A stretch of DNA of 64,000 nucleotides from Sebastes aleutianus. Taxonomy: Eukaryota; Chordata; Actinopteri; Perciformes; Sebastidae. The stretch lies in assembly GCA_916700875.1 (NCBI GenBank), contig CAKAKS010000060.1, positions 3,519,334-3,583,333 on the forward strand, given 5' to 3'. The notes beneath the pieces were generated by a model that saw only the letters and a list, made by a program, of their open reading frames with translations, ran no database searches and was not told the origin of the DNA. Each line of letters begins with the position of its first letter. The first letter of the stretch is position 1. The translations under genes and the position numbers were made by a program. This document shows, piece after piece, positions 13,882 to 25,976 of the stretch.

Positions 13882-14179
13882 GGCTCTGTCGATGTCATGT
13901 AATGTGCCACATTGTCTTTCTCAGCTGTGAGAAACATGACAGCGGCTGTTTCTCATGTGAGAGGAAAACTATGAGAGGCCCCGTCTAGTTGTGTGGTGAA
14001 AGGTGACATAACCCATAATTCCACTCAAACCACAATGTCCTTTTATCAGATGTTCCTCTCTGATACTGCGAGGGTGGTTCACATGACACTAAGCAGTCGC
14101 AATGACAAATGACTGAATCGCTGTAAATGCACAGAAGTATGGAAGCCCAAAGTGTTCGGTACTGAATAAATAAATAAGA
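10711..14179. other. Intergenic, no gene recognised
   Basis: Mostly unique sequence with an (AT)n microsatellite at 13843-13880. The 91-codon frames near 12929-13204 on both strands have no recognisable domain and are probably chance. No RNA gene seen. Confidence 0.6.
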
Positions 14180-14640
14180 CAACTATAAAGTCAGAAGTTT
14201 ACGAGAAAAAAAAGTCATAATATTATGAGATTAAAGTCAGGAGTTTACGAGAAAAAAGGTCATAATATTATGAGAATAAAGTCATAATATTATAAAGTAG
14301 TAGTTTTAGGTGTTATTTTAGAGGGGAAATAGAGCAGCATGCGGCCTGTGTGAAAATGAGGAACGTGGAGCATCTTGTGAAGTTCTACTTTAGTTTAGGT
14401 TTCACAAATAACCAAATACTTTATCTTTTGGCACACCAGCACCACATTATCATCAGTATCAGGACCTTGATAGATTGTGCAAGAAACTGCGTTTATTCCG
14501 AAGAAAGAACCACACGGACCCGATGAGGAAACTGCCTCTTTTGTGGAGGAGGAAATTACTTTTTTTCTAGTTAAGTTATGACTTTATTCTCGAAATCTCA
14601 GATTTTTTCCCCCCTCAATGTGGCCCTTATACTCTGTCGT
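14180..14640. mobile_element. Inverted-repeat element with AAAGTCATAATATTATGAG units
   Basis: The left side has two tandem copies of a unit of about 45 bp (TTAAAGTC...TTTACGAG...TCATAATATTATGAG). The right side carries the inverse (GTTATGACTTTATTCTCG), so the ends can pair. Between them lies a decayed helix-turn-helix reading frame. Exact ends and target duplication are not clear. Confidence 0.5.
14356..14526 (+). pseudogene. Transposase N-terminal helix-turn-helix fragment, frameshifted
   Basis: A 56-codon frame includes VEHLVKFYFSLGFTNNQILY followed by LLAHQHHIIISIRTL. This resembles the N-terminal DNA-binding helix-turn-helix of a fish transposase/integrase-like family (a growth-of-structure motif with conserved LGF/LGL, IL.LLA.QH and IS.RTL positions). 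It ends at TGA 14524-14526, but another frame continues with family-like acidic residues (EETASFVEEE), which suggests a one- or two-base frameshift near 14515-14524. No catalytic domain is present, so this is a relic, not a functional enzyme. Confidence 0.5.
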
Positions 14641-15879
14641 ATAATGGTCATACATTTATAGAAAATATGTCTATAATTTACTTTATATAAGTTTGTCGAA
14701 TGTGAGTTATGAGAACTAAGAACTATGTGTATTTTTCTAAATATTTCCCCGTGAAATATTCCATTTTTAAATAATTTCTGTTTGTACTTAATATTGAATG
14801 CTTTGGGGCTCCATACAGAAGGGCATAAATGGATATAAAATAGCTAAATTCTACTGATTGTGATGATAAATATTTAAATCCCTCATTAAATCCTTGTGTC
14901 ACAGGTAAGGGAGGCTTGAATAGGCCGACGCGCTGCTCTTAGCTTTGCAGTGAATGGAATCAGAAGCTGCTTTTAGCGGTCAGGGAAAAACACTGGGTCC
15001 AAATTAGCATAAACAGGAACACAAAAGAAAAAGGGGGAGAGGAACGAAACAGAAAATAGTGTTGTCAACAGGACCCCCCGGTGAGGAATTTCAATTTCAT
15101 ATATCTAATTATCCCTGTCAGATGGAAAGAAGTGACAAAAAGCCGTCTTTGTTCTCTCTCTTTATCTCCCGCATCTCTCTCAATTAATTTCAGCATTCGA
15201 ATATGACTAATTGTCTGTGCCGCTCTGCAGCCACATAAATAATAATTTCGGCCCGTGTTGGAAGGGGGTGGGATGTTCGCGCATCAATTTATGATATTTG
15301 AACACAATGGATTGTGCATAATTCAGGTGAGCGCGTTAGCAGGCCGATGCAACCTCTCTGTAGGCATCACCCCTCTGCCCCTCAGTCTTGTAGCCCGCAT
15401 AATACCTCTATACTTTCCCTCTTTTGTCAACGAGAGCGTTATGTCTCTCATTTCTGTCATTGGGATTGTTCCTTTGTTTGGAGTGATGATATTAGCATCA
15501 TAATCAGACAGAAAGAAAGAGGCAGCAGTGATGACTGATTTATGCATGGTTTGTGTGGAGAGACCAACAAAACCAGTCACCATCTACTGCGCATTTTAAT
15601 CAGGTATGCTCATGTTAAAGTTTATTATTTCAGTCATTCATGTGCTAACTAACTTGAAAAATGTAATCTTCCTCAACACACCGTAATGAGCAATAAAACT
15701 TTCTCAACGGATTACCTTATTTTGAAAGTTAGGGTTGGGAGTAAAGGGCGTATACCATTTGACAATAGAGACGTCCTATTGGCTTGAGGTTTTAAGTGGC
15801 ATGTTAGCTGTCCAATAGAAAACCAGAAAAAAAAGAGCCGTGGTGTGTGTCAGTAATCAACTCTGCTATAACTAAGCCC
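14641..15879. other. Intergenic, with a possible conserved element at 15090-15350
   Basis: 15090-15350 is unique, has TCAATTAATTTCAGC, ATATGACTAATTGTC, ATAATAATTTCGG and balanced GC, resembling a conserved non-coding element. The rest has no recognised feature. Confidence 0.35.
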
Positions 15880-16300
15880 CCAGGTAGTGCCCAAATGGTG
15901 GAATTACAACTTCCGTGTCTGTCACGTGATGCCAAAAAGACTTTTTCCCATAGACTTACATCGGGAAAGATACTTTTTTTCCCTGTACAAACTGATTGTT
16001 CCTTATTTAAATCATTAAAAGTTGTAAAATGCACTAATAGCCAAATCCAGAGTCATTTCCCTTCCTCCGTTCATGTGAATGAGACCCAGGCCGAGCCTGG
16101 ACCGAGGGGCTAAGAGGCCGAGTTAAAGGAAACACTACTGCACCTGCTCTATGGGCCCAACGGATGCGGAAGATCGCCGCATGATCCGGGTACTTTATCA
16201 CTCGGCAGTCGAGCCATTTTGGCTTCATGCGCCACTGAGCAACCCTCATAGGAATGAACGGGAACCCGCCTCCAACACTGTATCCATTTGTACAGTGAGC
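15880..16300 (+). repeat. Interspersed repeat, family B copy 1
   Basis: Shares long segments with 18380-18852 in the same order and orientation, including ACAACTTCCGTGTC, GTCACGTGATGCCA, TTTTTCCCATAGACTTACAT, TCATTTCCCTTCCTCCGTTC-like sequence and CTGCTCTATGGGCCCAA. It lacks about 45 bases present in copy 2. The ends are set by where similarity stops. Confidence 0.75.
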
Positions 16301-18379
16301 TAACACAACAAGACTACATGCTAGCTAGTTAGCTTTTCATATTATGCAAAACTTCACCACTCACAAATCTTCCCCTTTGACTATAGCGGCGGATTAGTAA
16401 ATAATATATTTTAATGTGCGTCCTTTCGGAGACTTTGCATAAATGTTAGAGGAACTAAATAGTGGAACTGTTGCTGGGGGAACTATTGATATTGAGAGAC
16501 GGTGTTGAGGCCGTACATTTCCCCTATTGTTTTTCTCAGTCCGGTTTCACAAAACGTGTTGATTAACAATTTAAAAACATGCACTGTGAGAAGATTTAAC
16601 TTCATGTTGAATTACCTTGATTTAGTGTTGAAGTGCTGATGCGGCTTTAGAAATGAAGTTGGTGAAATCAAGGACAGAGGACTTCACAGCTTCTCATGTA
16701 TCACTGGTTCGCTATTAAGGAATTAATTCCTCTGTAAAAACTTTGACTAAGTACCTACTTGATACTTGTGTATGATGATGCTTTGCTTTACTTTAGAGCC
16801 GCACAAAAAAGCCAGTGTAAATAACGGTCAGGTAATCATGAAGTAATGAGGGACTACTTTGTAACTACTCAGTACCACTTTACTTAAAGGTGCACATGAA
16901 CTTGTGAATATGATCTAATGATTCATATCTCCCAGTTCGTTAGTAACTCACCATTATCTTCTACATAGTCCTGGATTCTGAGATATTCAGGGAACTTATT
17001 GAAATGCGTTAATTATCATGTCGTTCCTGATTCATCCCTCACTTGTTTCCTACTCAAAAGTTTGTGTACTGTATTGTGAAGTGTTACCGCTCTTTTTACT
17101 ATTTGAATCTAAATGGCAGTGTGCAAAGAAACACTCAAACTATTCTGAATCAAAGCAGCGTGCGAGTGTTTTACCCTTCATGCAAATTGCTTTACCATGA
17201 GAGTATTGCACTCTGGTATACATTTAACTCACATCGCAAGGTTTGTGACTCTGACAGTGATTGTATAATTAATTGGTGTCCTATTCACTCCAAGAGACCT
17301 TGTCTTTTCCTGCGTCTACAAAAATAAAAAAAAAGAATAACAAAAAATCAAGTGAAAAGGGAAGGCCAAAAATATGCACTCCAGTTGAAAAGATGTTTTA
17401 TCACTTATTGACACTGGCATAAAAAGCCCTTGAAGGATAGTGCTAAAGTAATGACATTTTCTTTATTCAATCAAATCCTTCTAAAAAAAAAAAAATACAA
17501 TCAGCAAAACCTAAACATAATGAGCCAAACATCCAAAACTTGTCTAAACAAAGCTGCAGTGGAGCCGCAGCACTCCAACCATAAAACATACTCACTCATT
17601 CACTGGCAGAGAGGGGGACGGGGGGGAGGCGGGGGGGTTGGTATTGCTACGTTTCATTAGACACATTCCTTCTCTGTGGACTCTTGACCAGTGTTGCCAT
17701 GTCATTATAGCTGACCACATTTCATATCAACCTCTCTCTCTCACTCTTTCTCTCTCTGTCCTTTTGCCTTTGATCACATTACTGTATTTGGATATTGGAT
17801 ATATTTAATGAAACTTAGAAAAGGACTCGCTATCAACAACGGAACAGGCATAAACGTCTCACTGTTTATGCTCTTATGGAAGCACTTATTGGAGTCTTAT
17901 GAATAGTTATCTATCCATCCACCCATACTACATGTTTGATCATTTCTTTCTTTAGCCGGCTAACATGGCTTGTTTAAAATTGTTCAAACTAACCTAAAAG
18001 ACATCCTACGGTACACTAAGTTTAAATTAAAAACTTGAAATTATCACAGTTCAACGCACCACACTTGCATGAATTTAATTGCATTTTTTCGTGAGTAACA
18101 TGATTGCTAAACTGTTTAAGTTTTAATGTTATGCCTATGACTGTGGAAACGCTGGCTAATGTTGTTCAACATGCTGTCTAATCCTACACTCGACAAAAAT
18201 GTAATATTGGATTTTAAATTCTGCAAGATTTGGGATTATATTCAGTGCAATACAATATCTGTCTGCGGCAACTGCAATAGTAATTGAGGGTCTCTGACAG
18301 GACACAAACTCCTCGACCTTCACAAGCTTACTTTCTGCATCTCTACCAATCCCCCAGGAAGAGCACCGGGCTGTAAAGC
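16301..18379. other. Intergenic, with a G-rich tract at 17611-17641
   Basis: 17611-17641 has GGGGGAC, GGGGGGG, AGGC, GGGGGGG, capable of forming a quadruplex on the plus strand. 16690-17010 looks like an old interspersed repeat (repeated ACTAC/TACTCAGTACC wording) but I found no second copy here. No gene. Confidence 0.45.
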
Positions 18380-18852
18380 AAATTTGCGTGGTGCTCAAAC
18401 GGCAGTACTACAACTTCCGTGTCCGTCACGTGATGCCATTGGGCCCCAAAGGACTTTTTCCCATAGACTTACATTGGGAAAGAGACGTCTATAACTCAGC
18501 GGATCATTTTTCTTTAAAGGTGAATCAACTTCCCAGTATGAACACTTGAATAGCCCTTATTTAAATCATTAGGTGCTAAAAGTTGTAAAATGCACTAATA
18601 GCTGAAACCAGAGTTATTTCCCTTCCTCCGTTCATGTGACTTAGACCCAGACCGAGGCTGGAGCAAGGGCTGGGGGGGCGGTGTTAAAGGAGCGCGCTAG
18701 TGCGCCTGCTCTATGGGCCCAATGGATGCGGAAGATCGACGAATGATCGGGGTACTTTATCACTCGGCAGTTGAGCCATTTTGGCTTTATGCGTCACCCA
18801 GCAACTCTCAGAGGAATGAAGGCCTCCAATGCTGTATCCAGTTCTCTGCCTT
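18380..18852 (+). repeat. Interspersed repeat, family B copy 2
   Basis: Homologous to 15880-16300 and more complete, with an extra segment (AGACGTCTATAACTCAGCGG and following). It directly abuts the GGTTTAGG-core element starting at 18856. The 92-codon frame at 18713-18991 spans this junction and is not a gene. Confidence 0.75.
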
Positions 18853-18855
18853 TTC

Positions 18856-19368
18856 AACCCGTTCTCATTCCCAGCCCATCACATACGGACGCTTGGACAT
18901 GGACCCCTTGGCGTCACTTAGGGCTAGGCAACAAAACTACTTGGTTAGGTTTAGGAAAAGATCGTGGTCTGGTGGCAAGTTTTTTACGTAACTTCGGTTA
19001 CATGCACGTAGCCTACATACGTGATGTAAGTTAAGTACTTTATGGAACGTGCAGTACTTAAAAATAAGTCAACGTTGACTTTTGGTTTCACACAAGACAT
19101 TAACAGCGGCCTCTGGGGTGAAAATCCTTGGTTTGTCGAGCCCGACATCATCCTTATGCGGACTTTGTCACTCTTTATACGACATCAACAGACTTCTGAA
19201 GCAGTTGCTCTTAGCGTCTAACATTGACGCAGATGGGTTTACATTGGAGTTACTTGAGAGCCCGGTGCATCTCATACAGATGCTAAAGGGTGAAATGTGG
19301 GTCGGTATCAGATGCTGAGGGCTGTGCCAAAACGTGAGTTTTTTATGCCCTGGGAATGAGACTGGGCT
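18856..19368 (+). mobile_element. GGTTTAGG-core element with terminal inverted repeats (513 bp)
   Basis: The left end AACCCGTTCTCATTCCCAG and right end CTGGGAATGAGACTGGGCT are imperfect inverse repeats (16 of 19 positions match by eye). The interior has GGCAACAAAACTAC, TTGGTTAGGTTTAGG and AACGTTGACTTTTGGTTTC, the core shared with other copies. A target duplication is not evident. Non-autonomous: no transposase frame. Confidence 0.65.
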
Positions 19369-19404
19369 GGCCTGTTATGGCGCTAACACAATTAGCCCCA
19401 TCTT

Positions 19405-19439
19405 ACTGGTTATTCTAAACACTAGAAAGAATAACCAGT
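19405..19439. repeat. 12-bp perfect hairpin
   Basis: ACTGGTTATTCT (19405-19416) and its exact inverse AGAATAACCAGT (19428-19439) are separated by 11 bases, 36 bases after the end of the 18856 element. It may be a relic of an element end; no further function is visible. Confidence 0.7.
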
Positions 19440-22178
19440 CAGTAGTCTGACCTCATACTTCTAAAACAGTACAGAAAGACAACCAGCTAGCCAACTTTTT
19501 TTCCACTGTGAATCTGTATAAACTTCCATTTTACAGGCTTGACATAAAACTTTTAGGATATGTCCAATAAAAAGTTGCAACTACCACTTTCAAGTTTTGC
19601 TTTGCTTTATAGTGGCTAAATGGTCACCCCCTCCTACTGAGGTTTAATAAGATTACTTCTACCTCCAGCGTATCTCTTCCTGTGAGAAATATTTGTGGAA
19701 CATATCCTCCAGCATGCAAAAAAAAAAACAACTGCCAGGTAGAGGTTGTTGCTGTAACTGACACCTGTTGTAGTCAAAATGGCATTCAGTCGACCCCTTG
19801 GTGAAACAGGCTGCATCGTATCAACAAAACGCAACCCGTCACTCAAATCCAGCTGTATAATTTTGTCACAAAACTTTCCATACCTACATTAATTTGCATT
19901 TTTCCATCAACAGTCAAGTGTCTGCAAAAAAAAGCCGATAACAAAAGGAGAAAAAATTGATTTGCATTCGGTGTATAAATAGTTCCAGGACAAGGGCTGT
20001 TAAGTTTGAAATTAACATGTAAACAGTTGGAAAGTCTGCCCTCCTCCCCCCCCACCCAGTCCCCTTCTCCTTAACCCCCACCCCTGGTTCCCTTTTAGCG
20101 CCTTGATAAATATACATAAAGCCCCACACAAAGACCGCCTTGTTCCTCTAAATGGGCTACTTTTTAATGGAGACATATATTTCCAGGATTATATCAGCAT
20201 TCAGTTGCAAATTTTGAGTTTTAATACTCCAGTTGGGGCAGTCTATGAATAAGAGTATCATTTGAATGCAGGGGAACACCTGGTGCCGAGGGCTGGGCTG
20301 TGAGGGGGCTTGGAGCTGACCCGGTGTCAGTGCCAAGGCTTCACTTGTTCCCAGCCTTCCCATTCAGACTCTCTGACTGCCTCAGCCTTCTCTCTGATAC
20401 TGTAGACCGCCAACTTCATGCTCCTGTCTTACAAATGTTAACGAAGTGATGTGACGAAGACGGCTAAGTTTGGAGTCAGAGTGCAACGCTTTTTATGATG
20501 AGATCATTAAAGGGTCTGTATTAGAACATCTTAAAACATTAAAAATGTTATCATAAAGATGTGCAAGTCTTAGTATAAAAATTCCATTTCATGTAGCAGC
20601 TAAGAAAGACTTATTTTTTTGCAGTTATTTACGCAGATTTTCAGAACTGGTGCATGCCTCAACATTACAGTTTTGCTGAGGAAACACTTGTGAACATTCA
20701 AACGGAGGGAAAATCATCTCATCCTTCTCTGAAATTATTTCTGTCCAGATCAGCTGCGCTTTTGTTTACACTGTCAGGTTAAAATGAAGACAAGAGCTCA
20801 GAATTCACTACTGTAACCATGAAAAACAACAAAACTACAGAAGCTTTTTTTTCCTCCTCCACATTGCTTACTTGGCTGCATGACAACAGAGAGGGGTCGG
20901 CGGCGTCGGGGGAGGTGGAGGGAATGAGTAGTACTATTTGGAGGAGGAGGAGGAGGAGGAGGAGGAGGAGAAGGAGGAGGAGAGAGGAAGGGGTACAGGG
21001 TCTATTCGTATGCACCCCACATCCACTCAACACACAATCAGGCCTGTATTGCATTTTGCAAATTTATACCCAGGATGTTGGTTTAGAGTGTTTCCCTAAA
21101 AAAAAAAAAGAGAGAAGGATTTTTTTTTTTTTTCAAGTAAGTGTCTGCTTTCATGAGCAAGAGTGATTGAGGCACACAAACAAACCTTTGTTTCCGAGCT
21201 CACAGATGCAGGGCCCGAGCTCTGATTTACACCCCACCCTGAGACACATTTGCACTTTTTTTTTAATACTTTGAGACTAACACTGTATGAAACAAATACG
21301 CCACTACCATGAAAAAACAAAATATATATTACAAGGTGAAATTTAATTTAATTTAATTGAAAGGCAAATGTATTTTTGTTACAGCTACACAAGTGGTAAA
21401 AAAAAAATAAAGTATCACCATACTGAGCAGTATATATTTCTACAATACACATCCACTAGCCATTCAAACCAGCCTCTCTCCTTCCTCAAAATATTTGCAC
21501 AGCCTTATGTTTGCGGTGGCTGGAGAGCTGTACTCGTGACAAGCCAATCTATAGCCAGACACAAAGAGTCAAAGTCAAAGGCGAGAAACATTGAAGCTAA
21601 GGGACACTGACTTGCCTTTGCCCTGTTTGAGATGGTAGACACTGGCTGGACATGACATGAACATTTATGTTTTACCTTTGACCCTTAAACCCATTCCATG
21701 GGTCTTAAGATATCAGGGACCACATTATACCCGGTCTAATTCATTCATACAAGTCCCTATCGTATTCCTATTTGTTTTTGGGTGTCAAATAATAAAACAC
21801 ACATTGTTTTTCCAGTGTTTTTCTTTAAAGTTCCCAGAGTCTTTAGGGGTCTGAAGTATGTATTTTCTTCATGATATGCATGTGGCAGGAAATGTTGTGT
21901 TTGATGAGTCTGAAGAAGCTGATGATGAGGATAATCATTTTGTGCCAAGTGATCAATCAGATAATCTAGAAGCAGAATTGGAGCATGGTTTTGCCAAAGA
22001 TTAACACAGAGGACATGAACTTGACCACAGAACAGTGGACCGCTATGTGTAGTGTATACAGACCACAAGACAGTTAATGTGATTTCTAAGTGGCAGTCAA
22101 TGAGCAGTTACAGTGTAATAACTCTGTAATAACACAGTATCATATCTACGTATTACATTAAGTATCACAGGCTACAAT
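19440..22178. other. Intergenic, with a GGA microsatellite
   Basis: (GGA)n at 20939-20987 is the main feature and gives rise to the poly-arginine and poly-leucine frames on the two strands. A10-T14 runs lie near 21099-21134. A short acidic plus-strand frame near 21880-22002 is unrecognised. Confidence 0.6.
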
Positions 22179-22739
22179 GACTGTTTACATGCACAAAAAA
22201 TTCAGATTTTTAACGTAACCGGTGGCAGACTTGTTCTACCGTGCGAAAACAGCCTCCCGCTTTCATTCCTTCAACCACCTCCTTGAAAAGGTTGTCGTGG
22301 CGATATTTGTGCATATCAAAAAACCTGTTGATATCCAAGTCTTTCATGATGTTTAAAAGTAGGTGTGTTTCTCCTTCCGACTAGAAATGAGGGCTTTTCT
22401 TTTGAGCATCCATCTCTGCAAACTGCCGGCTAGTTGGTTTGTGTAGAAAACACAGAGCTGGATGTAAACAGGCAAGAGGCCGTGTGTCGCAAACTGCCGT
22501 TAAAACCCCAGTTGATACGTATATTCCGAATGCGCTGTATACATGTCCAAAGAATGCTCCTAAAACCTGAATAATATCTGCGTATCCCACAAGTCTTAAT
22601 CGGAAAATACTCCATTTAGAATAAGGCCTAATTCAGAATATCCAAACGGAATATATTGTTTACATGACCCGTATCAAATTCAGAATAGTGTCGTATTCGG
22701 AATAATAGTGGAATATTAGTGGGCAAGTAAACGTAGTAA
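22179..22739. mobile_element. Candidate MITE with GTTTACATGC-type ends
   Basis: The left end CTGTTTACATGCAC (22181) and right end GGGCAAGTAAACGTAG (inverse CTACGTTTACTTGCCC) form an imperfect inverted repeat, followed inward by AATATTC/AATTC-type sequence on both sides. No clear target duplication and no coding frame. Confidence 0.45.
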
Positions 22740-24020
22740 CTGAAAGATATTAATATGTTTTGAAAATGGCATTTTTTGGCAATGAAAACAGAGCAAATTG
22801 TTCATAAATGTTCGCAAGCAATGCTACTTTTATGTGTTTGTGTCACTTGTGTAACTGGTCTCTAAAGACCCGAAGTATATAGCAAAGTTTGGCAAAAACA
22901 TCCATGCACATGACTGTCACTGTATGCCTCCTTGTCATCACTCATTTTTTTTTTAAAAGCGCACCATAATTGCTATTTATATTCTACTAATGAAACTTTT
23001 TAAACAAAATATGTGTGAGGCTGCGTTCCTGCACTGGATCTGCATCGGACAAAGTTTCACATTTTGACGTCCAAATGATAGGTTTGTAATACGTGCGTGC
23101 GCTACATCAGGTCAATGCATTATATTTGCTGAGCTGAGAACACAGCCAGGTCGGCAGGCTGCTGACAACTTGTTTACGTCAGTCCCAATTAATAATTAGT
23201 TTAATGATTTGAGCGCTTGACATGTGCCCCGGACAAATGCGGGCAGGAAAATGCACACACGGCGCTGTTTGCATAAATCTGCCATTTCAGCTCGGGGTTG
23301 AGGGGGAACAGAGGGATAGAGGTGGGGGAATTATAGGACTCAGATGTGTGTGATTGGCGGTTCCCTTGGCTCCCAGGGTTAGGGAGTTCAGAGAAAAGCC
23401 GATTACTGCTCTCCCTCAGGTCAAGCCTTCATAAATAAACAAGGGGAGAGCCTGAGGCACCGTGTTTTAGTATGATTAGCATATCATACAGCCTATCGAC
23501 AAGGCACTTATCATATTACAGCGCGGCCGTCCTCTGAGCACACGGAGGTTACATGTACAGGGCTGCTGAGCATACATCTCTGTTCATTAGAGGCGTCCTC
23601 GGGGGAGAGAATAAATCATATCAGCACGTGGTTATGGCAGCGCTGGCGGTTGACTCCGCCATACAGTGGATGTTAACCGGGGCCCTTAATAAGCCGGAGA
23701 GGAGCTGACAGTTGGCTTCATTGAGAAATGGATGAGTGGAAATGATGCTGAGGTTTGATAGTGGGAGAGGAGTACACTAAGAGGCAGAGCTGTGGTACTT
23801 GAGAGTAATATCTGGACCACTTTCCTGACACCTTCATCTTCAATCTGTGTTTTTGGACTCAGACTTGCCTTGGTCTCAAACACTTTTGGATGCGCACACA
23901 GCCTGCTAAAAGTCTACCTGTAATCCTCAGTATTACAAATTATCCTACAATGACCTCAAAGTTCTACGATGTGAGTTGATATCATATGAGTTCAGAGTGC
24001 AGACTGGTAGCTGGAGAGGT
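22740..24020. promoter_or_regulatory. Intergenic with candidate enhancer core at 23160-23660
   Basis: 23160-23660 is unique and GC-balanced with AATTAATAATTAGTTTAATG, ATTTGAGCGCTTGACATG, ATGATTAGCATATCATAC and CAGCACGTGG (E-box). The density of homeodomain, POU-like and E-box motifs suggests a developmental enhancer, but conservation was not tested. Confidence 0.3.
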
Positions 24021-24025
24021 GCCAG

Positions 24026-24412
24026 TGTCATGGTCCTGGGTTTTTGTTGGAGTTTGTTTCCTGTTTTAGTTTGACAGTCCTCTCCTCTTGTGTCTTGTCT
24101 GGTTTTCACTTCCTGCCGTCGTTTTTTTCCCGCCTTTTTGATTGCCTGCCCTGATTAGTTTCACCTGTCCCTCATTAGTTCTGCACTCCCCTCACCTCCT
24201 GCTCACCTGTTCTCACTTCTCCAGTTAGTCAGTCACTATTTATTCCACCTCAGTTCCTTCGCTCTTTGTCGGTTTGTCTTTCATTGTGTGGAGTTTTCGT
24301 TTGCCTGTGTCTTCCAGCTGTTGGCTACTATTAAATAAAGACTTATGTTCTATTAAAATATCTTTGTTGAATCTGCCCATCTCTGCATGTGGGTCCTTCC
24401 TGCACTGTGACA
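24026..24412 (+). mobile_element. Solo LTR (387 bp) with 5-bp target duplication
   Basis: The segment starts TGTCATGG and ends CTGTGACA (TG...CA rule) and is flanked by GCCAG at 24021-24025 and 24413-24417. It holds a TATTTATT promoter-like stretch and a polyadenylation signal AATAAA at 24334-24339 close to the 3' end, as in retrotransposon LTRs. There is no internal gag/pol sequence next to it, so it is the product of LTR-LTR recombination. The family (gypsy-like or other) is not determined. Confidence 0.75.
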
Positions 24413-24417
24413 GCCAG

Positions 24418-25494
24418 TTCACCTTCTGGGCGCTACCGAGGTGCCCTTGACACTGAACACCCAACTGCTTGGGGTGCCATCCAATGAGGCAGCTCCCTCA
24501 CTCTGATATCTCTCCATACATTGATGCACGTGTTCTGTTTGTGCATGTGAGTATTTCAGGCCTGCGTGAAATGAATCTCTCCCCTACAGGGATTATTGAA
24601 GCATGTCATCTTGTTCTTGATGGCTAGGGTCGGGGTTAGACTCATGGGTTAGGGGTAGAGGTTAGGGGTTAGACTCTGAAGACAGAGCAGATATGTGAAG
24701 CACACTCTGAATTTCCCATTTTGACTTTGAACGAGACTTAGTTTCTCTGATCTTTGGCCTTGACTTTTAGTTTCACTCTTGGACTTGCCGATCGTGGTCC
24801 TGGCTACCTGCGAGGATGATCCACTGAACAGCGAAATGGAATAAAATAAGAGGAAAGGATGATAGAGTTTGGTACAGCGAACAGACAAAATAATGTTTCT
24901 TTGGATGATGAAATTAGCCCAGAAGGAATTATGACTGTGTCTTAAAGACTGCATCCATGATGGAGTGGAAGTCAACCCCCCGACTCTCTGACACGCTGCT
25001 CAGATTTCAATTTGGGCAAGCCTTTTCTCCTCAGCTACACAAGCTAAAACTCACAGACCAGGGGCCACAATTAGCTGCTAGCCACTCTGACCAGGGAGAA
25101 AGAGCAAATGACATCCGCACCTAAGCCCTCCTAAGCCTGGGGAGCCGGGGCACGGAGCAGCCTCGGTGCTCTCCTCCCTCCAGTCAAGCATGGCCTCTTT
25201 AGGTGGTCCACACACTGGAGAGGGACGGTATATTTTAGCTGTTATTAGCACTGTTTAGGGGGATGACCAGCTGGGTGGATATACAGTAGGCTATAAGAAG
25301 TCACAATGCAAAGAGTGGAATATTGGATGGGTGTTTTTCATGTCTTGGCTTCATGGTGGTGGCACAAAGCTGGGATCAGTCTGGGTGCCATGTCACCTGG
25401 ATAATCACATCCACCACTGGCATGGATCTTATGCCAAAGAGAGGGACAGCAGACATCAGGAGCATTCAGTTTCATTTAGTTTCAAACTTCATGT
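24418..25494. other. Intergenic, with TTAGGG-like motif cluster
   Basis: GGGTTAGGGGTAGAGGTTAG and similar wording at 24630-24672 forms a short degenerate TTAGGG-like cluster. No gene recognised. Confidence 0.5.
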
Positions 25495-25498
25495 TTAA

Positions 25499-25976
25499 AG
25501 GTGCTCCATCTATACGATATCCAGGGCATTAATATAACATCAAAAACTATTTGCTATGTAAAGATATAGAGGAGTAATGTCTACCTGAGCAGAGAATGAA
25601 GTCGCTCTCCCTCTGTGTGTGTTGTAATCTGAGCTTCTCCGTGCTTTTTTGAGCCATGCATGCTTTTAGTGCATGTGAGCGTGCCCCACTGGCTAGCTCA
25701 CAGCCGCCGCTCTGCACTGCGCTCGTCCCGACCGACTGCGCCGTTGCGGTAGCATAGCACCCACCCTCTGGTTCCCCTCCAGGTTAACACTGTTAGCTCT
25801 GTCAGCACTGTTGTCGTTGTTTTCACTGTTAGCGCCGTTTGCACCTGCCGTTAGCACCAGCCGTTAGCACCAGCCGTTAGCACCAGCCGTTAGCAGCGAG
25901 CCGCCAGCTCAGCCGTCGCCATGTTGAGAGCCGCGCGGAGGCAATGGAAATGCTTCCAATCTTGCATTTAGCATCT
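25499..25976. mobile_element. TTAA-flanked MITE, family C copy 1 (478 bp)
   Basis: TTAA at 25495-25498 and 25977-25980 flank ends AGGTGCTCC and the inverse of AGATGCTAAATGC. It shares an inner segment (ATGTAAAGATATAGAGGAGT, then TGAAGTCGCTCTCCCTCTGT, then GCCCCACTGGCTAGCTCAC) with the inverted copy at 38718-38981. Near 25848-25895 it carries about 3.5 copies of a 13-bp unit CCGTTAGCACCAG. Non-coding. Confidence 0.75.

Noticed and set aside
20779..21166. Poly-arginine and poly-leucine frames on opposite strands
   Set aside because: Both come from the GGA microsatellite at 20939-20987.
21880..22002. Short acidic plus-strand frame resembling transposase N-termini
   Set aside because: Only about 40 codons, acidic composition alone is not diagnostic, and no element ends were found around it.
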